This document shows, piece after piece, positions 23,101-33,130 of a stretch of DNA of 64,000 bases. Source of the stretch: Pagrus major (taxonomy: Eukaryota; Chordata; Actinopteri; Spariformes; Sparidae); NCBI RefSeq assembly GCF_040436345.1, contig NC_133227.1:19502171-19566170 (forward strand), written 5' to 3'. The translations under genes were made by a program, and so were the position numbers. Under the pieces are notes generated by a model. The model worked only from the letters and a program-made list of their open reading frames with translations, did not search any database and was not told where the DNA came from. The first letter of the stretch is position 1. The number at the start of each line of letters is the position of its first letter.

Positions 23101-26100
23101 GGAGAGAGAAGAAAGATAGAGGAAGGCAGAAGGGGGGATGGGGAGATGGAGAGGAAGCAGACAGGAAAGATGGAAAAAGACAGAGAATGAAAGTGAGGGT
23201 GGAGCAAGTAGAAGGATGTGAGAAAAGAAAGAAACATGGTGATGTAGGGAAGAGAAAGAGGGAATAGAAAGAGTTGGGATGAGTCTTTTAAGATTACTCA
23301 AGTATACAACTAAACTCAGGTTACAGATTAAACATAAACCTACACCATCTTGTGTTATATACATGGAGCACACACACACCGAAGCACAACTGAAGCTCGA
23401 AGTATTATGTTACTAAACCCAGTTAAAATGTCCGGGTTATAGCATCTACGGTGCTCCATCTGCAGCAGAATGGCTGATTAATAACACCATCTGGATCAAC
23501 ACCGAAAGGGACGATAGGTACAGGACAGCCTCCATGAGTGTATGTGGTTGTGTGTGTGTGGTGTACGTGCAACACACAGACAGGGAGAGGAGAGAGGAGG
23601 ATGGCAGATCAAGGTGTTGAGTTACACCTGCTGCTGGTACACATGTTCCCTGATGATCACATGGCACACTCTGATAACACCAACCTTCAACTGGCTGTTT
23701 GTAGTAAATAAGACCTCTAACTCACTGTTTACACTCAACTTTTTTCCCTCCGTTTGGTTGTGTATGATGCCACAGGTCACGTGTATACACAATTTTCACA
23801 CTGAAAGAGTATTCTCTTTTTTAACGACACCAACAAGATCGGATGAAAGTTTAATGGTGCCTGTGCGGAAATTTAGATGTTGCAGCAGTGAACTCGAACA
23901 AATATATATATAATATAATGACATATAAATATTAAAAAATGGGTTTGGTCCTGCTTGCACTTTAAGTTTTCAGATGGTTCAGAATACTGCAGCTAGAAAG
24001 TAAAACCAGAAAATTTGATTATATTACACCAATCTTAGCTGTATAATAATAGTTTCCTATTCCTATTCCTATTCCTCGTGCAATAAGCTTTCACAATAAA
24101 GGGTTCCTGTTCGTCCCAACAGTTAAAAAGAAGTCAGCTGGCTGCAAAGTTTTTTTTGGTTTTGTTTTCAATCATGCTTTCCCCTCTAGAACAGGGGTGC
24201 CAAAACTTTTTCCCTTGGAGGGCCAAAACTGAAACTTAATGGTGGACCACAGGCCAAAAACAAGTACCTATTGAGATCAGATGCAAAATGGCATTACACA
24301 GAAGCCTTCAGAGGCAAGTGAGGAAAAAAAGTCCTGGTGATCCATTTTTTCTCTCCTGTATATATGACTTAAGTTATTGTTTTTCAATCTTGGTCCTAGG
24401 CCCCCCTGTCCTTAATCAGGTGTGCTGGGGCAGGGGAACATCTAAAACATGCAGGAGGTGATGTCTTACCCGAATAATCTTATTTCTTTTTCTTTTTTTT
24501 CCACTTGCCTCTCTGGCTTTCTGTAGTACTCGAACCCCAAGTTTCCTGGATTGCCTGTCTACGTGCACAATGTGTCACTCTGGCCTCCGCACTCAGATTA
24601 TAATAATTAAAACATACTTAAATAAATAAAACAACATAAACAGTAATTTTCTTTTTCCCACAAGAAACATCTGGTGGGCCAAAACAAACCTCATGGAGCA
24701 CTTTGGGCAGTCCTGCTCTAGAATAACCTCCCTGCTGACATCAGACAATCAGACTCTATTGAGGCCTTTAAATCCAAATTTGTCCAACTTTTAATTAGTC
24801 CTTATTCTTCAGTTAGCTCGGCAGTCGCACCAGTCACTATTACGTCCTCCAGTGGGTCGGTCTCAGTCTCAATAAATCTCTTAACCTTAGTATTTATTGT
24901 TCATGCCGGCCCTGCCGCCGAGAACACAACAAACAATCTGTAAACTTCTTACTAACACCCCATTTCTCTAACTTCTGTTCTTTCCGTTTCCCCCAAGCTG
25001 TAGGCTGTTTCCGTCTCTCCTCCTCCTCGTCCTCTCTTTTCACTCGGGCTCTTCTCTGCTGGATGGGCAGCTGCCCGGGAACCTCTCTCTATCTCCTGGC
25101 TGTCGGTGCCTCACATATGCGGCATCTGGATCATCGTCCCCTTAGGGCCTCCTCATGTACTTTTCTTATTAAAATCTGTCTATATTCTGATTTTTTTTTG
25201 TGTGGCGTGTCCTCTTCCAGGTCACCATGGACGAGAGGAGGTCATGTGCCTGCTCAGTCGTCTCCCTCGGCCCACACCCTTCACATATATTTTATAATCT
25301 ATTTGTATCAGATATGTTGTCATTGTAATCTACATACTCATACAAATACAAAATCTATTGCATGTCTGTTCCTCCTGGGAGAGGGATCCCTCCTCTGTGG
25401 CTCTTCCTGAGGTTTCTTTCATTGTTTTTCCCGGTAGAAGGGTTTTTTTGGGGGAGTTTTTCCTTACTCAAAACGAGGGTCTAAGAACAGAGGGTGTCGT
25501 ACACTGTACAGACTGTAACGCCTACTGAGGCAATGAAACTGAACTGAAACTGAATGCAGTACAGCATGCAGTGATCTGCCAGAAATACCTGCCTGCAATT
25601 CCTGTGTGTGTACTTGTGTGTTGTGTCCAGCTTGACTGCTTGGCCCACTTTTCAGCTCATCTGTCTACCGATACTTTACCTTCACACACTAGCCTACTTG
25701 CCTGTCTTTCAGTAATTCCCAGAAACCCTGAGGGATGTATGTAGGCCAGTACGTGTTAAAGGCAGTTTTATACTAAAATATCAGTTTGCTTGAACGAGGA
25801 AAGTCTAGTTATGACACCTGCTGTGGGGAAAACAGATACATTTACATGTGTTCAGGTCTAATTGCTTTGTCTCTGTCATCACCAAGCAAGGTGTCAAATA
25901 ACAGCTGCTTGTTTGTATCTGTTTTAACACTGCGTAGCTTCTTGTTACCACACACACACACACACACACACACTCCTTCACAGATAACGGGATCTCTGAA
26001 ACCTGTTTATGTCACATCTACAAGTCTGAGAGGTAGTTGAACAAGTCAAGACAGCAGTAAGGGCAAAAAAGACGACTACGAAACCAGGATATATATCTCA

Positions 26101-28574
26101 GCTAGGGACTGGACAATAAAAGGATCGCAATAAAAAAAAACTCACAATAAATTGATCATGGTGAATTTCATTACTAGGATGATAGTGAATCGAGATACTA
26201 ATTCAAGAATCTCTTTATTGTTTTTCGCTAAATAAAGATGTGCGCTCTCTGTGATGCAATAACATATTTGTTTCCTGAAAAATGTGAGGTTAAAGTGTTT
26301 CTAGTATGTTCTAGTGCAAAAAAGGAGTTTAATGCCTAACAGGATATATAACTCATCATCTCTAGTCCGCCCCCACCCCATCTCTCTATCTCTCAATCTG
26401 TGATTAAAATAACTCACGGGCCAGACCAGACAACCAGGAAACTACAGTACAGACTTGTGTAATACCTCAGCTTGATAAAAATCTCTACAAACTGGGTGTT
26501 GAGATTCATAACACAATGGCATTATTTTGCATGCTTTCAAACTACCTGTGCCAGTTGTTGTGCAAGCTCACACCAGATTTCACTCAAAACATCTTCATGG
26601 CTTTAATCACCAGAAAGTAATTGATACACTACTAAAAAAATAGGGATGGAAGATGTGGATTCTTTCCAGCTGATACCAATAACTGATAATGACCTGCCTC
26701 TCATCACAGATACCGATAAGATCACCAATAATTTCATATATCTATATTTTCAGAAGAAGTCCCTAACCTGTAGTTGACACACTAAGGGTAACAAAGGCTA
26801 AGATGTAGCGAGCAAAGGTGGATGATTTAATATTCAATCGCCCTAAGATTCATTGTGTTAAACTTGTACACTTTGTCCGTCCTCTCCAAACACTTGCAAA
26901 ACATAACAAGTTACAATCGTGTCGTCTCCCAAACTTGTAAGAAAAACGTCCACAACGGCAACGACATGTGTGGCTCTTGTCTACATTGTGCGGCTCTACA
27001 CAGTTGCAGCAGCGCTACATCATGAGAATGACAACTAACTTTGAAGTTGCATACTGCCACCTACTGTGTGTAGACGCTGCACTTGTTAAGTCAACTAAAG
27101 CAGTAGGGGTCGACCGATATTGCTTTTTCAGGGCGGATACCGATACGGATTTTTAGAAATCAAGGAGACTGAAAACCAATATTTGGGACAGATATTCATT
27201 TTGCAGTAAAAATGACATTTTTGTGTCAATTTTTGAACAACCAGTGATAAAATACACCGACAAGTACACACAATTTACTCAAGTACTGTTCTTAAGTACA
27301 CATTTCAGGTACTTTACATGAGTATTTCCATTTTCTGATATTGTTGAAGGCAGGACATTGTGTGAAAGGATGCTGCATCAGAGCCAAAGTAACACATTTT
27401 CAATTCAGTTTGTTTTATCTGCAATCTGACAGAAAAATCATAGATACCATTAATCGGAAAAATGCTGAATTTCAAACGGATTATCAGCCAGGGACGATAT
27501 TCGGTCTACCCCTAGTGCTTGAGTTAATTGTACTGATTTTCCTTTTCACTGCAAATGAATATCGGTTATCGGCGTCCTTGATTTCTAATAATCAGTATCG
27601 GCCCTGAAAAAGCCATATCGGTCGACCCCTACACTGACCAGATTTCATGCAAAACATCTCCATGGCTTTAATCACCAGAAAATGACTGACGTACAACTAA
27701 AAATAGCCTTTTTTTATAATCACATTTTCATTCACAAAGCCGCACTTAAAATGGCATCGCTTGACTTATCATGCCCCATAACCTCAGGCATTACATGCAC
27801 TTCTGTTTATTACTCAATTAATACAACAAACCTAATGTGCTGGACTGATGTCTGATGCATCCTTCTCTCAGGCTTTGTTCACCAAATAACTATCAAAAAA
27901 AAAACACACTTTCCTTATCATGCAGCAGCCTTTAAGTTTTGACACCTCCTCTTGTTTCCTCCCCCAACACTTCCCCAGCTCCTAACATGCTCCAGTACAC
28001 CTCGCCTATTATACAGAACAGTCAGTAAAAAACAAAAGCCTGGCGTGAAATGTAAATGCAGCTTGTGTTGAGCTTACATAACTTATAAATAGACGGAGAC
28101 GTGATGAAAATCAGACTGTATCACTCCACTGCGTTTCCTTGCATGCCACTGCCGTCTGTGACCCATATTTGTTATGCAGAAAAGCTAGCAAGCTAACTGG
28201 CAGTATGCTACGTTTTAGCCGGTTAGCATAGTCAACAGCAAAGAACAAAGGGAGGCAGCGTCGCACAGTAAATATATCCCGGGTTAGAAAGTACGGACGA
28301 GGCGTCATTTCTTCCCCTCCTAGGCCCGCTGTGTGGAGCAAGGTACCCGGGAGGGCTGCCGTGTCTGTCTCCGGCTCTGTCTGGCTCGGATATAAAAGGG
28401 AAGCGAAGGAGACCTCCAGCCAGGACAACATGCAGAAAGCCCGGAGGAAGCCCCCCCACTGGAAAAGACGAGCTTGTGGGCGCTAAAAGACGTCGACAAG
28501 TTACCTCCAGTGCCGTCCGAGTTCTCGTTTAGGCTGCCCGAGGAGTCGTGGTGGCTCCCCACACAGCCACCCAT
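14135..28574 (-). CDS. ubtd2: Ubiquitin domain-containing protein 2 (DC-UbP)
   Basis: Adaptor of the ubiquitin system; the mammalian protein binds USP5 and the E1 enzyme. Three exons on the minus strand: 28574-28505, 23062-22826, 14646-14135, phases 1 and 1, total 272 residues. The N-terminus [19 protein letters not shown] is nearly identical to human UBTD2 and unlike UBTD1, which decides the orthology; Gly2 and Cys4 suggest N-myristoylation and palmitoylation. Exon 2 encodes most of the conserved N-terminal domain ([35 protein letters not shown]). Exon 3 continues it ([18 protein letters not shown]), followed by an acidic Ser/Asp/Gly/Pro linker and a ubiquitin-like fold at about 162-236 ([11 protein letters not shown] through [10 protein letters not shown]). 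The tail is Pro-rich and ends PTPVEN as in human. It is longer than human (about 234) because the linker and tail are expanded. The third exon is much more G+C-rich than its surroundings. Confidence 0.95.
14714..15036. mobile_element. hAT-type MITE with perfect 8-bp target duplication (ubtd2 intron 2)
   Basis: A 323-bp non-coding element starting CAGGGGGCCAAAC is flanked on both sides by the same octamer CTTTAAAC (14706-14713 and 15037-15044). The interior 'gggccaaaactgaaacttaatgg' and 'gaccacaggcca' blocks are shared with the element at 24192-24715, so both belong to one family. An 8-bp duplication is the hallmark of hAT transposition. Confidence 0.85.
15093..15273 (-). repeat. Inverted-repeat arm B (about 181 bp)
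   Basis: Reverse-complement partner of 11327-11508, lying inside ubtd2 intron 2. The pair therefore brackets the last coding exon and 3' UTR of ubtd2. Reading both arms side by side I count roughly ten mismatches, that is about 95% identity. Confidence 0.88.
17930..18190 (+). repeat. Dispersed repeat ('ttgccatgaaatttt' family)
   Basis: Blocks such as 'gaggatgaatcctgctgactttggtgatcacctgactttt' recur within the segment ('gatcacctggtgataacctgactttt') and again at about 38590-38960. The module is familiar from teleost genomes; its class is not determined here. Confidence 0.55.
19187..19212. repeat. Perfect 26-bp palindrome
   Basis: Centred on CATG, with arms TAAATATCAAA; every base pairs across the centre with no spacer. 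It lies in ubtd2 intron 2, away from any recognised element end. Confidence 0.95.
23940..25555 (+). mobile_element. L2/Rex-like non-LTR retrotransposon 3' fossil, interrupted
   Basis: The translated fragments [11 protein letters not shown] and, after the inserted MITE is skipped, [19 protein letters not shown] match the C-terminal reverse-transcriptase signature of CR1/L2/Rex LINEs (LQ.VQNAAAR, WN.LP..IR...SL..FK). The downstream 'cctgggagagggatccctcctctgtgg' and 'ggtctaagaacagagggtgtcgtacactgtacag' blocks are the typical 3' UTR of such fish elements. It is full of stops and frameshifts, hence dead. Confidence 0.75.
24192..24715. mobile_element. hAT-type MITE with perfect 8-bp TSD inserted in the LINE fossil
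   Basis: A 524-bp non-coding element beginning CAGGGGTGCC and ending GGGCAGTCCTG (its near inverse), flanked by identical octamers CTCTAGAA at 24184-24191 and 24716-24723. Removing it rejoins LINE sequence, so it inserted after the LINE. Same family as 14714-15036. Confidence 0.9.
26560..26625 (+). repeat. Direct repeat copy 1 of about 65 bp
   Basis: 'cagatttcactcaaaacatcttcatggctttaatcaccagaaa' recurs with few changes at 27638-27695. The two copies flank about 1.0 kb of transposon debris. Confidence 0.8.
27101..27636. mobile_element. MITE with long terminal inverted repeats
   Basis: The left end GTAGGGGTCGACCGATATTG with 'ctttttcagggc' is mirrored by 'gccctgaaaaagccatatcggtcgacccctac' at the right end, about 35 bp of nearly perfect inverted repeat. 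The interior has a second short element scar ('caagtactgttcttaagtac', 27270-27300). Flanking octamers do not match, so the target duplication is lost or the ends are mis-set by a few bases. Confidence 0.88.
27638..27695 (+). repeat. Direct repeat copy 2
   Basis: Partner of 26560-26625; it immediately follows the right end of the MITE. Confidence 0.8.
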
Positions 28575-28640
28575 GGATGTTTCGGCAGAGCAGCCCGGGC
28601 TAGGTAGCTCACCCCCCGGCCCACAGCTAGAGCTACATCC
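28200..28640. promoter_or_regulatory. ubtd2: CpG-rich promoter island of ubtd2
   Basis: This stretch surrounding exon 1 is clearly richer in G+C and CpG than the rest of the window and includes the 5' UTR side (28575-28640). A housekeeping-type island promoter fits a ubiquitin-system gene. A plus-strand 'gatataaaaggg' at 28387-28398 could be a divergent TATA box, but no plus-strand gene is supported. Confidence 0.6.
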
Positions 28641-28644
28641 ACGA

Positions 28645-28798
28645 ACACCCCCTCCCCTCTCTCTCTCTCTCTCTCTCGTCTTTCTCTCTTCCCCCCTCCG
28701 CTTTCCTTCTTTCCTTTCCTTCCCTTCCTCCTCGTCTCCTACCAGTCCTCTCCCTTTCCTCCTTTCCTTCCTTCCTCCCTACCCCCCTTCCCTCTCAG
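28645..28798. repeat. Polypyrimidine/polypurine tract at the ubtd2 5' end
   Basis: About 150 bp almost wholly C+T on the plus strand, starting with (CT)n and followed by CCTTT and TTCC units. On the ubtd2 sense strand this is GGAA-rich and would lie in the 5' UTR or just upstream of the start. Confidence 0.9.
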
Positions 28799-28799
28799 C

Positions 28800-30495
28800 G
28801 CTGACTGGACATCATCTTCTTCATCTGTGAGGAAGGCGGAGAAAAGAAAGACAGAAAGAAAGACAGAGAAGCTCCCATCGGAGAGCAAGGTGACCTAGAG
28901 AGGAGTGAAGGAGAGAACAAAGGAGAGGTGCACTGTAAAAAAAACAAAGAAAGAAAGAGAGGATGCCATCTTCTTTTATTTGGGAGAGTAAATGTTTGCT
29001 TTAGACTTGAGACTCTGATGATGAGAGAAGTATTCTGACGTGTGCTCTTTTATTTTGTGTTCGCAGAAGCTGTCCTGAGGAAGGAACATCAAGTAACTAA
29101 TCCTTGAAAATGGAGCCAGAACATAAAAGAAGGCCTCCCGCTGTTACTGTTGGCCTCAGTGATAAGTGGGTCATCTTTTCTCTTCTAGATATTAAAGGTT
29201 AAAGGTTCAGTTTATTGTCAACTGTAATTCCACATTATCGGCTCGCCTGTACCACCTTTGTTTGTTCACACAGAACCAAGCAGCGCCGGCACAAAATCGC
29301 TCCAGTGTGTCATTTCATACAGCATTCTGGCGTTGCAGAACCAAAAGAGGCGTGACGGTACACATCATGACGCTAAACATGTATCCGCCCACTGTTTATA
29401 ATCATGTGGATGCTGTTATAAAGTGTTGTGATCCTGACCCACCATGCATCGTGGAAAGTCACAAAGATACGTTTTTTGCATCACATAATCGCCATCAGTA
29501 AATAGTGGACCCTGTCTGGCTCTCACTCGCAGAGAGGGATGCTGTTTTCCAGGAGAAAAGTTCACTGAAGACTTGGTCGTTGACTGTCGCGGTGACCTTA
29601 TATCATTAAATTTGGTGATTTTTTTTCTATATATGTTACTACACACTACACAATAGTGGAAGGCGACAAAGACATTGTGAGTTACAGTTTTTTGCTCTGA
29701 ATCACTTCACATAATCACCGCCATTCAACTGCGGGAGCCGCCCGGCTCTGCTGCCGGGGACAGATGCTGTTTTCCAGACACAAATGTGACAAAGAGTCGG
29801 TAGGACAGACATGATGACAGCGACTTTTCCACGTATGAATTCGGTATTTTATATTTTTTAGAAGTTGCAGAAGAACCTGCTACCACATTACTGTTGTTTG
29901 GTCCTGTAATGTTGTTGAAGTGTGGGACATTTCTCTTTTATTTGATGAGTGAAGGATCTGTTTAGTTGTCAGACTGTGAACGCCATCAGACCGACCCTTG
30001 TACTGCGCTGCCTGCTTTCCCTTACACGCAGACGTCATCTCGCCTCTGTTGCAGCTCTATTACTGCGTCTGCTGGCAGATCAGAGATCCGAGTACACTTG
30101 ACCTCAAAGTCCAGTTCGTGTGATTAGTGTAAACACAAGTGTCCCCTAACCGTGCCTGGGCCGGCTTGAAAAGGTGGTCTCGAGTACGGTTCATATGTAC
30201 TTGGGTACGGATTGTATCAGGTGTAAAAGCGTGTCAGAGACAAGTGTTCACATCTTCTTCTTGTTCATATTAGTGGATTGCAAACCAACAAGGTCCATAT
30301 GCAAGTGATGTTCTGGACTGTTTTAATCACCCACTGTAGAGAACTTCCTGTCCTGGGCCGTGCACAAACCATGCCAGTTTGTGGTAAGTAGGTTTTCTGT
30401 GATGTAAATTCCCAGGAACCTAAAACTTTTCACCTCTGCTCCACTGACAGGATTGTGTGTCTTTGCCTCCTTTTTCTAAAATTAATAATCAGCTC
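28800..30495. other. Intergenic DNA upstream of ubtd2 with tandem duplication
   Basis: No supported gene. A block around 29456-29550 (ending 'gatgctgttttccag') is repeated imperfectly at about 29670-29780, suggesting a diverged tandem duplication of about 220 bp. A 30-codon ORF starts at 29110, but I see no family resemblance. Confidence 0.5.
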
Positions 30496-30496
30496 T

Positions 30497-31025
30497 CAAC
30501 GTCGACCTATTATGCTTTTTCTTTTTCTTCCTTTTCCTTCAGCGTTATATATTCTTGTACATGTAAAAAGATCTTGAAAGATATCAAGGTCAAAGTCTGC
30601 ACCAACAGAAGCTCCTCTCTCCCACAGAAAACACTGCTCCTGAAACGCCTCGTCAGTGGTACCGCCCTTAATCCTGTGACTTTGTGACATCACACTGCGT
30701 CAACATGTCACACATTTTCATAATTAATGCGTAGCGGCTGGTTTGGCATGTAAGAATTGATTTAGCACAGCTGCTCTGTTGTTGTTAGCAGTGCTGGGTC
30801 AGGCATCTTTGAGCTGACCAATCAGAGCAGACTGGGTATTCAGGAGGGGGTGTCTTAAAGAGACAGGAGCTCAAACAGAGCGTTTCAGACAGAGGGGGAT
30901 ACAGTGCTGCAGCACTAGACAGTATGAGAAAACTGATGTGTTTTTTGAGCATTAAAGCATGTTAACCTATTCTAGTACACCAAAATAAATTATCAACCTG
31001 AAAATTAGCATAACATGCCTCCTTT
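30497..31025 (+). mobile_element. MITE-like element, best copy of a three-copy family
   Basis: Starts near 'gacctattatgctttttc' and ends 'agcataacatgcctcc', which are inverted relatives. The interior has 'cccacagaaaacactgctcctgaaacgcctcgtcag', 'gtgacatcacac' and 'gagcattaaagcatg'. The copy at 55720-56145 shares nearly all of this, and 12330-12589 shares parts. Confidence 0.75.
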
Positions 31026-32855
31026 AATGTTGATAAGCATCTCATTAACCTTGATAAGAACTCTGTTAGCAAATAAACTGTTAGCAAGTTTCTTTTATGT
31101 GCCTATTAGTGTCTCATAAGCAGAATTAAAGTGCGTAATTATACTATAACACTTGTAGTCTTATTAATGTTAATAAGCATCTTATAAGGTCTTAGAAGCA
31201 GCTTATTACCTACTAATTAACAGTCATTACAAGGACCTTAATATAAAGCATAACTGATTTGTTTATGTTTTGCAGATGAAAATGCAAATTTTACAACGGA
31301 CAAAGATACCGTTAAGTGACTAATTTGATTCTATTTCAGTCTCTCTCGCGGGGGAGGCTTTCTTAATTATACTCATAATAGTTTCTCTTCTCTTTTCTTC
31401 TCTTCTACTCGCTGTATTTCTGAATCCAAATGCTGCGATGTTACACCACATGAGCACACTCCTGCCTGTTCACTATCTTTAGGACTGTCCTAAACAGACT
31501 GAGTGTAACTTGACACACATTCACACACACACACAATCACACACAGAGTCACTCATGTGTTTATCCACACACACACACAACAGCAACAGGATAGCGAGGG
31601 TAATTTTACAACAAGGCTGTCTGGAATTACAAGTGTTTCCCATTACTAGGAACTGAAAGAAGACATATCAATGTAGGAGCGAGGTTACATGGAAACCCTC
31701 CTCTGATTGTCTGCATGACGTAATGTGATGTAACATGTTACCGATAATACACTTGGCATGTCACTGCATCTGTGATCAAGGTCACAGCAGGAGATTCAGC
31801 TGAATCTTCTATGTATGCGTAGACTCCTATTCATAATGCAAACATCCATTTCAGGATGTTTTGTTCAGGAGGTGCCACAGTACGTTGCCTGAGCAAAGTG
31901 ATTTTCTAGGAATGTTCCTGTTTTAGGGACGAAGTTTATGTAGAGATTACTAAGGCTGTTATACGTCACATAATCTCAAACCCACATTGTTATGTCCTTA
32001 AAAGGTTAAAAGGAAACTATAAATGTGGCTTATGGTTTCAATTAAAAACCTAGACTTAGAACTGTTTGTTCGCTGCAGCATTGTTAGATGCCACAGTACG
32101 CTGTGAAATGTTACCCACACTGTTCATTGCGAGAATAGGCTGTTCTTTTGTGACTACTACAGTGACCTCTAGTGACTGTTGTGGATGTAGTTTGATGTAA
32201 ATAACACACAAATCATTTAATTAAAACATTTTGTTGGCAGAAGGACTCGTGGCAGTTAAAGCAAGACATACTCTGGAGAGTGTCTTGGCTTGCGAAAACA
32301 CTATTGTGTAACTTTTCGAAACAGTTTGAATATTTTTGTCATGTTTCTAATTTAACTTCCTGGTTGAAAACATGAGATCCATTGGTAAGTGTGCTACCTG
32401 ATACCTGATTTCTGCAGACTTCCTTGTATGTTTTGAACAAGAATAAGACCAGTTTCCACGCCTTGTGTATCAATTACAAATATGTTATAAAAAACAGAAT
32501 TAAAAATAATGGAAGTTGTAATGGTATTGGTAATATATAGAAATATAATAATCAAATCGGAGAAGATTTTAACATGCAATCATATAGAGAACAGCATGAC
32601 AAAATATCATTGAGGTAGGGGAAAAAATGGAATAAGAATACAAAAACATTCATTAAGACAACTGCTTGACAATATAAATAAAGGCATTTAAATAAATCAA
32701 GTGCATTCTAAAATGTCCTTTGCATAGGTATAAAAAAGAACAACTACACAGTAATTATTAACATTTACAGTATTACAGTACGTATTAGTTGCAACTTTAC
32801 AATAAACAATTGCTTAAGCATTTAATTGTTTAACAGTGAAATAACTATAGTTAAC
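31026..32855. other. Repeat-rich intergenic DNA
   Basis: 31026-31250 is made of 'ttaatgttaataagcatcttat' type units of a dispersed fish repeat. There are (CA)-rich patches near 31522-31580 and A+T-rich unique-looking sequence to 32850. No gene supported. Confidence 0.5.
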
Positions 32856-33130
32856 TTAGAGCAACATTATATAGAAATTGGCATTTTGTGCAACAGTTTG
32901 TCAGACATAATGAAGGTGCTAACTACAAACAAAACTTATTACGTCATAACAATGATATGTGTTGAAAACATATGTTGTGGTAAACATGTATGTAACGCTG
33001 TGATCCTACCCTCTCACTGAAGTTACATAGGGCAGAAACAAGTGATGGGGGGCCGAGTGGCTGAGACAGAGACACCATTCACCCTATTATAAGACACTGT
33101 ACCATCAACATGATTCTGAAGCTGATATTT
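32856..33130 (+). repeat. Long inverted repeat, arm 1
   Basis: From 'ttagagcaac' through 'ggctgagacagagacaccattcaccct' to 'cactgtaccatcaacatga' it matches the reverse complement of 35288-35536, interrupted by indels. Confidence 0.88.

Larger units (their letters stand above)
23063..28504 (-). other. ubtd2: ubtd2 intron 1
   Basis: Begins after the exon 1 donor (G|GTAACTT) and ends at a 150-200 nt C+T-rich tract (minus strand) before exon 2. It contains the LINE fossil, hAT MITEs, (CA)n at 25949-25973 and the direct repeats listed separately. No additional coding exon is required. Confidence 0.8.

Noticed and set aside
22764..23237. 157-codon minus-strand ORF as an independent gene
   Set aside because: Only 23062-22826 is coding (ubtd2 exon 2); the leading leucine/serine-rich part is the polypyrimidine tract of the intron read in frame.
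14135..28574. UBTD1 instead of UBTD2
   Set aside because: Exon 1 reads MGGCVG...[10 protein letters not shown] as in UBTD2; UBTD1 begins MGNCVGRQRRER, and the PTPVEN end is UBTD2-specific.
28474..28830. 118-codon plus-strand ORF across the ubtd2 island
   Set aside because: Antisense of exon 1 followed by a translated pyrimidine tract.
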